A stretch of DNA of 64,000 bases from Beta vulgaris subsp. vulgaris (GCF_026745355.1 NC_079210.1:24764798-24828797); one strand, 5' to 3'. Counted from the first letter of the stretch, positions 23,740 to 36,473 are shown. Notes: generated by a model from the letters alone, not told the origin. A program made the numbers and translations.

Positions 23740-24605
23740 CTTCCTCTGTTATTTTACATGTTATACTTTTGAAAAGTTCGATTACCTAGGTAAAAATTTA
23801 ATTGGACATTAGGTAAAACTAAGGATGAGGAATTAAGGGAGTCATGACCACCCCTTCCCCACCCACCCCAACAGCCCCACCCCTTCCCTCACCCTTCACT
23901 CTCCCCTCCACCCCAACCCAGCCCCCACTCTCTCCCTCTCCCCTCCACTCCACCACCGCAGCCCCTCCCCCACCCCCTCCCATTCCACTGCAGTAGCCGC
24001 TCTCCTCCCATTCGAATTTCATATCTGACCTCGCCTCCTCAACCTTCGTCATCGTCATCATTTTACCGTCCTTAACCCTCGTCGTCATCTGTCATTTTGT
24101 CATCCTTAACCTTCATCGTCGACTGTCATATGTTTAATGTTACTTGCCTCCTCAACCCTCGTCGTCTCCTCCCATTCGAATTCCAAATCCCGACTTTCTC
24201 TCTCCTCCCACAAGCCATCGTCGTCGTTGGAAGGGGAAAATCGACGGGGATGGGATGCGGTAGTGGATGGGGAGGGGAATATCGCTGAGGTGGGGTTTCC
24301 GGCGAAGGGGTGGGGTTTTCAGCGGGTGGGGTGGTGTTATCGGCGGGTTGGGTGGGGTGCGGTAGTGGGAAGGGGGCTGGGCTGCTAGGGTGGGAGGAAG
24401 AGGGGGCTGGTTAATTCTTTAATTGTTAATTGAGGTTCATTTAGGTTAAATTAACTAGGTTTAATTTTGGCTAATTGTTATAAGTAAGGGTAAGTTGGTA
24501 ATTTAATAGGCCAAAACTTACCAATTGGGAAAGAAAATAAATTATGACATGTATTTTGCCCCATTCCATTTAAGGAAAGTGTAACATGTAAAAAAACGGA
24601 GGAAG
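23740..24605. mobile_element. Stowaway-like (Tc1/mariner) non-autonomous element, 866 bp
   Basis: The left end is CTTCCTCTGTTATTTTACAT. The right end is the complement of CTTCCTCCGTTTTTTTACAT. About 30 bp match with few differences, and TA flanks both sides (23738-23739 and 24606-24607). The CTCCCTCCGT-type end is the Stowaway hallmark. The interior is unusual: a C-rich first part (23846-24060) and a G-rich last part (24225-24412), forming a long imperfect inverted structure. ORFs here are composition artefacts. Confidence 0.88.
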
Positions 24606-24657
24606 TACTTATTATTTGTTGTTATTAAACTAAAAAGAAATCAGACTTTTACTTTTA

Positions 24658-24974
24658 GTGCTCGTTTGGTACAGATGGGAATTTAATTCCTGTAATTTGT
24701 TTTATTTTGCAGGAAATTACTTCCCTTATGTAGTTCCTAGGAAATAGCCTAAATTTCTTTGGTTGACATCAAGGAATTTGCAATTTCCATGAATTTTGAT
24801 TGACCAAGGAGGGGGTGAGTAATTAAATTCCCACATTTTGTGGAAATTTCAATTACCGAAGAAATTTCCATTTCACACATTTTCTCAACTTCATGTCAAC
24901 CAAACAACTTCCCAAATGAGAAAATCATGAGAATTTTCATTGCCTACATAAATTCTTGTCAACTATACGAGCAC
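24658..24974. mobile_element. Tourist-like (PIF/Harbinger) MITE, 317 bp
   Basis: The left end is GTGCTCGTTTGGTA and the right end is the complement of GTGCTCGTATAGTT. TTA flanks both sides (24655-24657 and 24975-24977), the 3-bp duplication of PIF/Harbinger elements. The whole element is a weak palindrome, with GGAATTTAATTCC-type and AATTTCC/GGAAATT words. Confidence 0.85.
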
Positions 24975-24977
24975 TTA

Positions 24978-25439
24978 GTACTTGTTAGCTTCATTTTGTT
25001 TATGTGAAATGTTGTTATTGTTAATAAAAATTGGTTGGTGCCATGTTTTGACTTAAATTAGGCTCTTCTTATTTTTTTCTTGTTTCTCGATAATCTTTAC
25101 TAATTATTTGGCATGAATATTTGTAGGTTTCTTTGGATTTTTTGAGAAGATTGAAGTATCAAACTTGTAATGGTGAATTTAATGAAGAAATGTTTGAAAT
25201 TTTGAACGTTTTAAGATTGTCTTGTAATAAGTTTTGTTTTGTGTTAAATTTTTGAATCATATTATTGTGATAGAGATAATTTCGATCTTTTTGTTGTTTA
25301 AAATGTTGAAACGATGGCTTGCAGGTACCTCAATTATATTTTTTAAAACGGTGGCATGGCTACATAAATTGTAATGTTTTTTCTTTTAAAAAATAATGAA
25401 ATCAATCAAAAACTAATTTTACATTATTTAATCTTAACA
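24978..25439. other. AT-rich intergenic sequence, no gene
   Basis: A TTATTTGTAG (about 25120) followed by GTTTCTTTGGATTTTTTGAG could be a last exon, but no reading frame or partner exon can be supported. Otherwise I see nothing here. Confidence 0.4.
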
Positions 25440-25515
25440 AGCTAGCAGTCATTTGAGTCGAGCGTATGGTGCTTTGACCTGATTTCCTAGAAGAGGTGGT
25501 GAAGGAAGTGAAAGT

Positions 25516-26141
25516 TGTTACATAGTGCAAAACTAGTAAATCAATACTACAACTCCCAATAGTAGGTTCTCAATTTGGACACTTGTGCAACAACACCTGA
25601 ACCCGAATCCCGGACCTGAGCTCTTCCCTGAAACCTGCACAAAGGGACCCACCCTGGAGGTTTGGGTGGTATTTTCCCCTCCGAAGCATAAGTCAGGAAT
25701 CAGGGATATGAAGGAACTTTTAGAGAGAGAAAGTAGAGAGAGAGAGAGAATTTATGGCAGAATAACAAGACTATGCTCTGAAAAAGGTACCTTTCCCCTG
25801 ATTTCAAGGACTATTCATACTGTTTGAAATGACTGCTATACCTTGATGTCACCCTAATTTGGGAGCATCTGATTGGCTAAGCAATTATGATGTGACACGT
25901 GTCAGGTGCTGATTGGCTACTACACCTCACCTTTTTACAGAGATATGTGTTGCCTACACTGGGCCTAAGTACTATTATGGGCCACAAGAGGGGTTTTAGT
26001 ACACCTTTTCCTCAGAAAAGTGTACTTCAGCCCATGAAATTTGATGATCCATGTACTTTACCAACATAAGTAAGCGCCACATGTAAGGCTGTGATAGAGC
26101 CACTTGTCATCCTTATAGTCGTTGATTTTTAGGCTACAACA
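25516..26141 (-). repeat. 3' LTR of the Tat element
   Basis: Begins TGTTACATAGTGC and ends GGCTACAACA in + orientation. Contains an expanded GAGAGA run near 25720-25750 that is shorter in the other LTR. Adjacent to the polypurine tract at 26142. Confidence 0.95.
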
Positions 26142-26162
26142 TTTGCCCCTTAAAAGAGGAAG
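26142..26162 (-). other. Polypurine tract of the Tat element
   Basis: On the minus strand CTCTTTTAAGGGGCAAA immediately precedes the 3' LTR. AAGGGGCAAA is the probable plus-strand priming site, in the expected place. Confidence 0.6.
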
Positions 26163-26326
26163 TTACCATTTGGGCGCCAAGACGGTTGGTTTCCTCTTTT
26201 AACCAACCAGAACTGCCATTCTTTTTTCAAAAAAGAGGCGCCATTTAGCCGGTCGTATCAGGTCAACCCTCAAGGCATTTTGGCAAACAACGGTTATTTT
26301 TACTGGATGAGGGGGTCACTGTCACC

Positions 26327-26340
26327 CCTCTATAAATATG
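26327..26340 (+). promoter_or_regulatory. TATA box of the antisense gene in the Tat element
   Basis: CTCTATAAATATGTTCC is a near-consensus plant TATA box on the + strand, about 255 bp before the ATG at 26585. The leader after it contains GAGAGAGAGAGA. It suggests the opposite-strand gene has its own promoter rather than using the LTR. Confidence 0.55.
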
Positions 26341-26584
26341 TTCCTTTGTCATTTCTGGAATCATTTTAACATCCTTGAGAGATTTTCTAGAGAGAGAGAG
26401 AGACTATGCATATTTTTACTAAGCTTTTAGAGAGAGAAAATTCTTCCGTCCAAGCTCTTGCTAAGTGCTTTTCAATCCGGCCGAAGTTTCATCCAGCTCT
26501 TCCTTGACATTCGTCCAAGCACTTTCAACAGGTATTCTTTTCTCTAATTAATTTCCTTACGTTTTCACGCATTTTTTAAGAAAA

Positions 26585-29500
26585 ATGGACTCGTCTTCTT
26601 CAACGAATATTCCCGGCCGCTCAAGGGTTGGTTCTGACCCTTTAACAGAGAGCCTTTCTTCTTCGGCATATTCTAGAGTTGGACCTATCTCGGCCGGCCA
26701 TGCATTCTTTTATTTTCGACATGGACAGCAAAGTTAGACGACCCAGTCTTTACCTGTGCAGGGTAATCTGGCGCGCGCCAAGCAAACAGCTCGCATTAGA
26801 CGAGGGGTAAACCTTCCGGCCTCCAGCTCAGAGATGGAGGCATCGACTGGACGAATTCCCGTTGACGGGGAGCGCGAAGTCCAAAGCGCCCGGCCAGCAC
26901 AACAAATTCCTTCTCCTGGAAGCGTCCAGGAGGAAACTATTATTAGGGAGTCTTCAGAACCCAACCCGTCCAGGCAAGAGACGGCCACACACGAGTTAGT
27001 GAGGTGGAAGCGTCCTCCAGTCCGGCTAGTGACTCTGAGGAGCCGTCCACCACTTCTTAGAAATAAGGCGTCGGCTAGGCCCTTTATCTGACCCTAGGTT
27101 CATCCTGGCCGACAACAGTTGGCTAGGACGGGTAGGTCCGACCTCAAACACTTTTCTACAGTTATGCCCCTGCCGGGTTACAGTTTGTCCTTCCTGGCCG
27201 AGAGGACACTATACTTAGTGCTCCCCCTGGCCATTTTGCTGTTTATAGGCTGGCCCTGGATGCCGAGTTACGCTTTCCCTTGCACCCCTTCACCGGCCGC
27301 CTTCTACATTACTATAATATAGGCCACAACCAACTTGCCCCAAATTCTTGGCAAAACATCCTGATCTTTTTAGCTGTCTGTGAGCTAAAAGGGGTTGACC
27401 CTTCGCTTGCCGCCTTCTCTAAAATTCATTATGTATCCAAGGTTCCTCGCGCTGTGGATGGAGCCTGGTTTAGTGTGTGCAATCGTCAGGGCTTCCTAAC
27501 GTCTTGGGATAAAACGTCCAAGATGCACTCCTAGAAGGCCAAATTTCTATTTGTCCAGGCGCCTAATGAAGTCGTTGCCGGACGGCTCTGGTATTTCAGT
27601 CGTTCTACTACCAATACTGGACGAATGGCGTCCTATTTAGAACTGGAGAGTACGTCCGCCGAAGAGATGATGGAGTACTTCAAAGTATCGGAGTACTCCA
27701 TTAATAACTCGTCCTTTAAGGGTCCGTCCAATTGGATCCCCTTCAAAGAGATGTTTTATTGTGATAACTTCCTGGTCGCTGCCGGCTTGCGGCGGGCCGA
27801 GGATAGAGGTATTACGGTATTTTTTTCCCAAATAAAGCTTCTTGTCCAATGACCATCATCATAATTATATTTTTTCTTCTTATGCAGAGTCGGCCAGGGC
27901 GAAATTCAAAAAATCTTGGACAGGAGATATGAGTTCGGCCAAATTCACTAACTCCATCTGGAAGGAGTTTAGCAAAACCGACTCTGAGAAGAGGACCGAT
28001 ACACTGGTATACTTAGCATAAAATTTCTTCTCGCTTTTTTTTTTTTTTGGGCGGATTCCTGCTTTAAGAAGCAGATCGTAATGGAGTAGCTTGGCCGCCT
28101 TCCTTAATCTCACAAGGTTCGTCTAACAGCGAACATTTTGTCCTCTTGGATGGGTGTTGCTGCTAAGACGAATCCTGCTCCAGAGAGGAAGTCGACCAGG
28201 ACCTGTGTTCTTCTAGAAGGGAACTCGTCCAACTTTAATTGGCTGGCTTCCTTCTGTAGAGAATGCTCTCCGTCCACTAGAGTTAAGTCATTCTTGGCCA
28301 TTTTTCTTCTTTTACTCGCCTTTGACGTTTTGACTTGTTTTCTTTCAGAAAAATGCCCCAACATCCAAGGCGTTGGCACAGAAGGCGACTTCTAAGAAGC
28401 GGCCAGCTACGACCGGGGAAGCTCCTCCCCCCAAGAAATCCAACGGCTTTACAGCCAAAAAGAAGAAGTCTTCTCGGTCGGTCCTGCCGAAGGTCGAGAT
28501 CCCTCCTAAGACAGAGGAAGTCCTTCCTTCCTCCGAGAGAGGGCCCTGGTTACGTATGCCGGCCCCATTGACCCTTCTCTCCCCCTCACTTCTGAGCATA
28601 TGGACGCGGTTGCTACCTTGGACGAGACCGAGGGGACGAAGAAATCTTCTGCTCAGCCGGACACGGCTTTAGATGGGACGGCCTTCTCTGGGCCGGTGGC
28701 CAAGCTGGTGTCCCAAATGCCGGCGGCCTATAGATCAGCTTCCCGATCCTCTGGTGAGTCTTATTATTCCAACATTGTTAGGACTTTGCGCGTTGGCGGG
28801 CGGCCGATGAGTCTGTCCAACAAACAAGCTGTAGTCATACCCGTCCGAAATTTTGACGAGTCTCCTCTTTCAGATAAAGGAAAAGGGGCAGCTGAAGCAG
28901 CTCCTGACGGGTCTCCAACTCTTTCAGACGACGAATCCTCGGCCGCCTTCGCGAGGATGACATCGGCTGATCGCGAGAAGTTCAAGCAGGAGCTTTTCAA
29001 ATGTTTCCCTGAACCTTACATCAAAGGGTTGAGGGGAGCTTCGTCAGGGCATGTAGGCTACATGTCTCAACTTGCTGCTGAGGTATACTCTTGTTCTTTT
29101 GATGCATGCTTTCTGTACTTGCATATATTTTTTCACTTTTGCAACCGTCCTGACTTATCTTCGTCTTTCCTATTTCAGCTCTTTGCTCGCAGCATGATCT
29201 GGCTCAGTTTTCTATGGCAGAGCAAGAAGTGATGCACCGTCAGTCCAGGGAGGCCTGGGAAAAGAGGTCGGCCGAAATGGAGGCCCATAATTAAACTTAC
29301 CTACTCCGGCTGACGGAGCTCCTGGACGAGAGAGACGCTTTGGAGCGCTCTCTTAAAGATGAACGAAACTCAGCCCTGCTGGCGGCGGCCGAGCTTCGAA
29401 GAGAAAATTGCTATCTTCGAGGCAAAAATTATGCCTTAGCAGAAGAGGCTAAGTCATCTTTCGAGGTGGCCAAGGAGGCGCAGAACGAGGTGATTGACAC

Positions 29501-29720
29501 TTCCAAATCCTGGGTTGTGAAGGCCTTCAAGATGCTGGCCGAGGAGGATGATATCCCAAGATTCGTCCGTCGGCTGAACTTCCAAGAAAGTCTTCACAAG
29601 GCCATTGTGGCCGGGGAGGAACTTCCAACCTTCTAGGAGTATTCGGATGACGAAGAAGGTGAAGAAGAAGTCGACCCTGATGCTCAGGACGAGGATAACA
29701 CTGATCCTCCAAAAGCTTAG
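26585..29720 (+). pseudogene. Antisense extra ORF of the Tat element (PF04195-like), spliced and broken
   Basis: The gene runs opposite to pol. It starts MDSSSSTNIPGRSRVG and ends DNTDPPKA. Around 27180-27535 it resembles the 'putative gypsy type transposon' domain (PF04195): APNSWQNILIFLAVCELKG, then FLTSWDKTSKM. Likely introns begin after RRAEDR (27811) and end at TATGCAG (27887), begin near 28006 and end TCTTTCAG (28349), and begin near 29083 and end ATTTCAG (29178). The middle part is Lys/Pro-rich (28350-28500) and Ser-rich. The C-terminal part (29230-29640) is a long charged coiled coil followed by an acidic tail. Stops at about 26736, 27090, 27533 and 29294 disrupt it. Function of this extra ORF is not known. 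Confidence 0.7.
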
Positions 29721-30675
29721 CTTTTCCTTTCATTAGTCTTGGCCGTAGGCCCTTTGTACTTAGCTTTGTAGGAGTATTTATTTATTTTATTTTTTAGACT
29801 AAGTTGTAATTTGCTCTTTTTCTTATCTATAAAAGAGTTTCTTTTTTACATCTTTGTCTCAGAAATTCATACTTATGACGCCTACCATTTACACCAATTA
29901 TTTTGGACAAAAATGCTAAGTACGAAAACAACTCGGCCTATGCAACCAAAACATTTCAGCCTATGCAATCAGCGCTAATTGGCCGAATACTTTAATTTGT
30001 TTATCAGATATGCCAAGTTAAAAACCTGTTCGGCCTGAAATTTGGGTATTGTTTGTTAGAGCTTGTAATACTAACTTTTTTTTGTACAACGAATTGGTTA
30101 TCTGCAGTATATTTAGTCCATATATGCCCCCCTTTTTGGACGAAGAGATCTCAGTGTCCTCTCTTTGGTTCAAGAAGGAGAATGACCATAATTTGCTAGA
30201 TAACTTGAACATTTTATGAAAGTTATGGTAACTCGCCCATCCTTGTTTAAAATATGAAATAACTTGTTCCTATACTAAGGTTGTTATCTCAGGGTATGGC
30301 CTTTGGACGGAAAGTAAGACACCTTTACTAAAGTGTCCTAATTCCAGCCGCCTTTGTTTAGGAGATGCTAACCCTCTAAGTTAACTAATTATAGGCATAT
30401 ACCATGTGTTATCCTTTATAGGATGGTAACATATTGGCCGATCTCCTGATACAAGATGTTTTTATTTGTTGCTCTGCTTTGTATGTCGATTTGACCGATG
30501 GCATGTACCTTTAGACGACTAAATAAGGCAAACATATCAAACAAAGAGACAGTCATAGGAGAGAAGTAGAGTTGTATTATATCAATTTTGCTTGGCTGGG
30601 AGCCAAGATACATGTATACATTTCTACTTTTTCATTGATGAGTACTATAAAAAGATTACACTTCTTTGAGCTATC
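29721..30675. other. Non-coding stretch of the Tat element between pol and antisense gene
   Basis: AT-rich, with no usable ORF. It lies between the 3' ends of two convergent genes, so it would hold both transcript ends. A run of T at 30685 follows the pol stop. Confidence 0.5.
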
Positions 30676-33600
30676 TTAAACAAAGTTTTTTTTTAAAGTA
30701 TCAGAGTTCCACATCCTGGGAACAGAACGTCCGTCCATATGCTCTAGACGGAAGGTACCATTCTGAACTTCTTGGACAATCTTGTAAGGTCCTTCCCAGT
30801 TCGGAGTGAGCTTACCCATCTCCTTGGCGCGGCCAACTGCTTCCATTTTTCTCAGGACGAGATCTCCCTCCTTCAAGGGCCGCCTAGCCACTCTCTTGTT
30901 AAATTCTCAAGTCATTCTTAATTTATAGAGTTGCATCCTTAACAGAGCATTGCCCCTTACTTCATGAACCTGATCCAAAGCCGTCCGGAGAGCAGCCCAG
31001 TTGGCCTCCTCTGAATACAGCATGACCCTCATAGTTGGTTCTTCAATTTCAATAAGGAGTACGGCCTCTGAGCCATAGACGAGCATGAATGGAGTTTCTC
31101 CAGTTGAGTTCTTGGCTGTTTTTCTAATCGACCATAGAACCAACTGTAACTCTTCTACCCACAATCCTTTTGCATTGTCCAGCTTCTTTTTAATTCCTGC
31201 TGATAAGATTTTGTTGAAGGCTTCAAGTTGTCCATTGACCTGAGGGTGGGCAACTGCAGCAAAGTGTGCCTTAATACCCTGATTGGCCAGCCATTCGCAG
31301 AGCTTAGGCGTTTCAAATTGTGGCCCATTATCAAAAACAATGGACTAAGGCATCCCAAACCTTGTAATGAGGTTCTTCCAGACGAAGCCCTTCACATCAT
31401 TGGTGGTGATTCCTCTCATTGCCTCAACCTCCACCCATTTTGTGAAATAGTCGACGGCTACTATCAAAAAAAAATTCTGGCCGGCTGCCACAGGAAATGG
31501 GCCAAGAATATCCATCCCCCATTTGGCAAAGGGAAGGGGAAAAAGAACAAGAGTTAGGTAGTTGGACGGATTCTGATAAATGTTGTCATGCTTTTGACAA
31601 CTATCACACTTCTTTGCATAAAGCAAAGCGTCCTCCTTCAAGGTCAGCCAGTAATAGCCAGTCCTTTAGGCCTTTTCCTCTAAAGCCCTTCCCCCAATAT
31701 GGGAAGCACAAGCTCCTTCATGTAGCTCCTTCAGGGCCTCCAACCCGTCCTCTCTAGTGACACACTTGAGAAGAGGCCGGTTGAAGGCTTTTTTGTAAAG
31801 AGTATCATCCCATAGCTCAAACCATTTGTCCCCGGCCTTTACATACTTGGCTTCCAAGGGATCGGTGGGCAATCGTCCTGTTTTCTCATATTCTATGATG
31901 GGGCTCATCCATACGTTTTCTCGGCTGAGAAACAGGACCTCCTTTTGATCAATGCTTTTGGCCGACTTGATCTCCCAGAACACAGTTCTTGGCACATCTC
32001 CTTCGGTCGAACTGGCTAGTTTGGATAGAGCATCTGCTTGATAGAGCACAAACCGCTTTAATGTTTTTTTTTCTTCCTTGATCAAATTCATGTATTTACT
32101 CATGGATGCTTCTTTGCATCCAAAATCTCCATTGACTTGACTGACTACCAGCAGGGAATCCATCTTTGCTTTAATTTTCAGGGCTCCAGCCGCTTTGCAC
32201 ATTTTGATGTCGGCTAAGAGAGCTTCATACTCTGCTTCATTGTTTGAAGCCTGGAACTGAAATTTCATGGCATATTCAAACTTATCTCCTTCAAGTGACT
32301 GGAAGATGATCCCAGCTCCACCACCATTGGCAGTGGACGACCCATAAACCATAAGAGTCTAATGTCGCTTTCCTTCTGCTGGATCTTGGACGTATTCTAT
32401 TGCAGGCCGAGTAAGCTCTACAATAAAATGTGCTAGGGCTTGCCCTTTAATAGCCTTTCGAGGCTCAAACGATAAATCAAACATATTTAGCTCCACGGCC
32501 CACTTTAGCATTCGTCCAGAAGCACCCATCTTATGCAAAACTTGTTTCAAAGGCTGATTAGTATAGATAAGGATACTGTGAGTGAGGAAATATGGCCTTA
32601 GCTTCCGACTGGCCATAAGCAGTGCCAGGCCGAACTTCTCTATCATTGAATACCTGCTTTCAGCATCTTTTAGCACATGGCTAACAAAGTAGAAGGGTGT
32701 TTGTACTGATTCCCTTTCAGCTAAGAGAACATAACTAACCGCGAATGGAGATACGGCCAAGTATACATATAACCTTTCTCCTTCTGCCGGGCTGATAAGC
32801 CTGGGCAACTGCCGAAGGTGCTCTTTTACTTGTTCAAGAGCCTATTCTGCTTCCTCCGTCCACTCGAATTTCGCATTCTTCTTTATCGTTGCGAAGAAAT
32901 GATGACACTTAACACCAGACTTAGATAGAAATCGCCCAAGGGCGGCCAGACATCCCGTCAGACGTTGCACTTCTTTAATCTTGGACGGAGAAGTCATATT
33001 CAGAATTGCTTGTACTTTGTCAGGGTTGGCCTCAATTCCTCGTTGATCGACCAAGAACCCTAAGAACTTCCCGACAACTACACCAAATACACATTTCTGC
33101 TAATTAAGCTTTAGCTTGTATTTTCTGAGGGTCATGAACGTTTCTCGCAATTCCTCCAGATGATCCACCTCCCTTCTACTTTTGACGATCATATCGTCGA
33201 TATAAGCCTACATATTCTATCCTAACTGTGGCTGAAAGACCGAGTTTATGAGCCTCTGAAAGGTGGTTGGTGCATTTCGGAGGCCGAAAGGCATCCTCAG
33301 CCAGCCATAAAGGCCTTTCTCAGTAATGAACGAGGTTTTGTCCTAGTCTTCAGGCCACATAGGAATCTGGTGGAAACCTGAATAGCCGTCCATAAAGCTT
33401 AGTAGTATATACCCCGCTGTGGACTCAACCAACCGATCGATTTTAGGCAAAGGGAAACTGACCTTTGGACAAGCCTTGTTCAAATCGGTATAATCAACGC
33501 ACATCCTCCACGTGCCATTCGGCTTGGGGACCATGACTACATTAGCAATCCAATCCGGATAAAAGGTTTCCTGGATGAATTTTGACTTTAAAAGCTTTTG

Positions 33601-34780
33601 GACCTCCTGATCAACAGCTTGGTTCCTGACCGGTCCTAAGTGCCTTTTCTTCTGTCGGACTGGCTTCTGCCCGGGATCTATGTTCAACTTGTGCACGACG
33701 ACTTCGGGATCAATCCCCGGCATCTCCTCAACAGTGTATGCAAAAACATCCTCAAATTTTTTCAGCAACACGACCAATTTGGCCTTGGTCTGAGAACCAA
33801 GAACTGATCAGCATCCTTTCTGGACGTTCTTGATTCAAGCAAATTTCAACTGGGCTTTCTACTGGCTCTGGACGTTCTAGTCCCAAGCTCATGATAGCCA
33901 TTACTTCATTAGACAAATTTTTCTCTTCCTTAATGGCAGGACATTTCCTTTTCTTGCTTGGCAAGAGTATGGACGACTTGCTTTCTTGAAGAGGTCTCAC
34001 TTGAGCTTTCTCTACTTCTAGCTTCAACTCGCTTATCTGGCCTTTCAACTTCTCAGCCGGCTCATCCTCCATGGTCGTTGGCCGCTCTGACTTTTCTCCT
34101 TTCCATGATGATGGTTTTAGAGTGGTAAGGTAGCATTCCCTTACTGCTTGCTGATCTCCATATAGGGATCCAATTTTCCCTCCATCACACTCGAATTTCA
34201 TAAGCATCAGATGAGTCACTATGACAGCTTTAATGTGGTTCAAGGTGGGTCGTCCAAGGATGACATTATAAGCTGTCAAATCTTGTACCACCAAGAATTT
34301 CACAAAGAGCGTTCAAGCGGCCTCTTTATCTCCCACCCTGACGGGTAGACTGACTGTCCCCATGGGATGAATGACTCCTCTGCCTAATCCAATAATAGGA
34401 TGATTGACGGGTACTAAATTGCTTTCATCAAACTTCAACCTTGATAGACAATCCGCACTGATGATATCGGTAGAACTTCCTGTATCAATCAGGATCTGTC
34501 TTACCTTGAGATTTGTAATTTTCATCTCTACCACCAGTGGGTCATCATGAGGCGTTCGTATCTTCCCCCGATCCTGCTCGCTGACCACAATTTTGGGGGA
34601 AGGATCAGACACTGCCTGGTTGGTAAACATCACCTGGCTGAGTTCCCGCAAATAATTCTTGTGGCCGCGATTCGTAGGACCCCCAGCTGTAAATCCTCCA
34701 TAAATTACCATCACTACATCTTCATCAGTGCTTTCATCATCTTTTCTTCTTCCCTGACGATTATCCTTCTACTGGAATTT
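30676..34780 (-). pseudogene. Tat pol: protease, RT, two RNase H domains, integrase
   Basis: From high to low coordinates: aspartic protease with LIDTGSSTDIISADCL (about 34570-34450) and the following AYNVILGRPTLNHIKAV. Reverse transcriptase runs from 33777, with GTWRMCVDYTDLNKACPK (about 33500) and the catalytic AYIDDMIVKS (about 33200). The first RNase H is at 32808-32400 (PFYFVSHVLKDAESRYSMIE). A second, archaeal-type RNase H is at 32352-31960 (MVYGSSTANGGGAG, ASNNEAEYEALL). The integrase has a zinc finger (CDSCQKH), catalytic WGMDILGP, VFDNGPQF and NGQLEAFNK, and ends at 30676. Several in-frame stops are single transitions from common codons, for example TAG for CAG near 31346 and 32842. 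Products would convert RNA to DNA and integrate it. Confidence 0.92.
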
Positions 34781-34806
34781 ACTACTTTATTGAGGTAGAT
34801 AAGAGT

Positions 34807-36462
34807 TCATTTTCCTTTGCGAGCCAAGTCTTCTAAAGCTCTTTTCAAATGTTTACATTCGTTCGTCTCATGACCACAATCTTTGTGGAAATGGCAGTAT
34901 TTGCTTTTATCCCTGTTTCTATAGGGTGTCTTCATTTCTACTGGTGCCTTCAGCTCATGCTGATCCTTGATCTCCATGAGAATAGAATACTGATCCTTGC
35001 TGAACTCTATAGGCTCAGCTGAGGCTGCCAGTTCAGATCTACTGCTTCTTTTGGATGAAGTTGTCATTGAAGTCATTGCCCAAGTTTCAGCTTTCCTGGG
35101 AATGCTCTTTTTTGGCTGAATAGTCTCTTCAACTTTCTTTGCCTCTAGATGTTTTGCTTCCGCACAAACCTCCGTAGCATGAATAAAAGCCTCTGCTTCC
35201 TTAAGGGCCTCAGTTAGGGCGGTTATCTTCTTTTTTACCAAATCGAACTTAAAACTTCCAGGTCTCAGACCTCGGATGAAAGCGTCAAATGCCACCCCAG
35301 CATTCAGATCCTGGATCTGCAATAGCTTCTAGATTAAACCTCTTCACATAGCTCCTCAGGGCTTCTTTAGGCCCTTGGATGACCTTGCCCAAATGCATGC
35401 TGGTCTTCTGCTCTTGCCGATTTGCTATAAAATGGCTCGTAAATAATATACTAAGCTCAGTAAAATTATTCACCGAGTTAGGAGGAAGATTGTTAAACCA
35501 CTTCTGAGCTACTCCTTTTAGTGTGGCTGGAAAGTTCTTACACTACGTAGCGTCATCAACTGCTTGAACGTACATCTGGTGTTTGTATGCTGATAAATGA
35601 TCATCTGGATCTGTAGTACCGTCGAAAGGTTCAATCGTCGGAAGCTTAACCTTTGGAAATGGGGGGGCCTCCATAATTCTGACCGAAAAGGGGGTCGGCC
35701 AGTTAATCCTGAGTGCCCCAACATGTCCCTCAGTGGGTATGTGCTCCTGGCGATATTCCTTCAGTTGTGGATTTGATGAGGTGTTTGATAAGGCTTGACG
35801 CATGTACACCATTGGTTGAATAATCGTCTTCTCTTGTCTTGGCTGAACAGCCGAATGTCCTTGACTTCTTCCTGCTGTCTTGGACGGAACTCTCAACGAA
35901 GGATCTTTCATGTAAGGAGTAGACCCTGAGGCCGAACGCTGAAGAGCAGCAGCCCTCGTGGCCTCCAAGTACTCCCTAGCATCCATCTCTATATTATGAT
36001 CAGAAGGAGGGATGTTATCTCCTGGCCGGACTACCAACTTCCAGTCCATCTTCCTTCTCGGTTCACTGACAGCTGGTTGTTTTCCTTTAGACAAAGGCTT
36101 GGTCAACTATGGCCGAGGAGGTCGGCTGGTCCCTGGACGACCTTCCTGAGACTTTATTTTGAGTGGCACTGCCACATCTCGCCCTGGATTAACCTGAAAA
36201 AATAGCATATTGCTTTTAATTTGCTCCTCCATGACAACAGCCATCTTAGTCTGGAAGTCATTCAAGACATTTTCCAGATGACCAGCTGTCACTGGACGGT
36301 CAAGATTCTCTTGGATGATAGGGCCCCTACTCCCCTAGAGAGACGAATGGCAGCGGAGGGCTTGTCTCGTCCTCGGGGTGGCCTCTCATCATCCACTGTA
36401 TCCTCTACTCGTATCTCAAAGTTTCTGTTCCTGGCAACATTGGATGAATGACAATCAGTCAT
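34807..36462 (-). pseudogene. Tat gag
   Basis: The first Met is at 36462 (MTDCHSSNVARN), 11-12 bp after the PBS. A long variable N-terminal part follows (36460-35720). The capsid-like retrotrans_gag domain starts LPTIEPFDGTTDPDDHLS (about 35640) and includes QEQKTSMHLGKVIQGPKEAL (about 35400) and VAFDAFIRGLRPGSF (about 35290). The C-terminal zinc knuckle-like block is CHFHKDCGHETNECKHLKRAL near 34880. Stops near 36289, 36107 and 35543, plus a shift near 35300, break it. It would form the particle shell that carries element RNA. Confidence 0.88.
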
Positions 36463-36473
36463 TGTTGCGTCTC

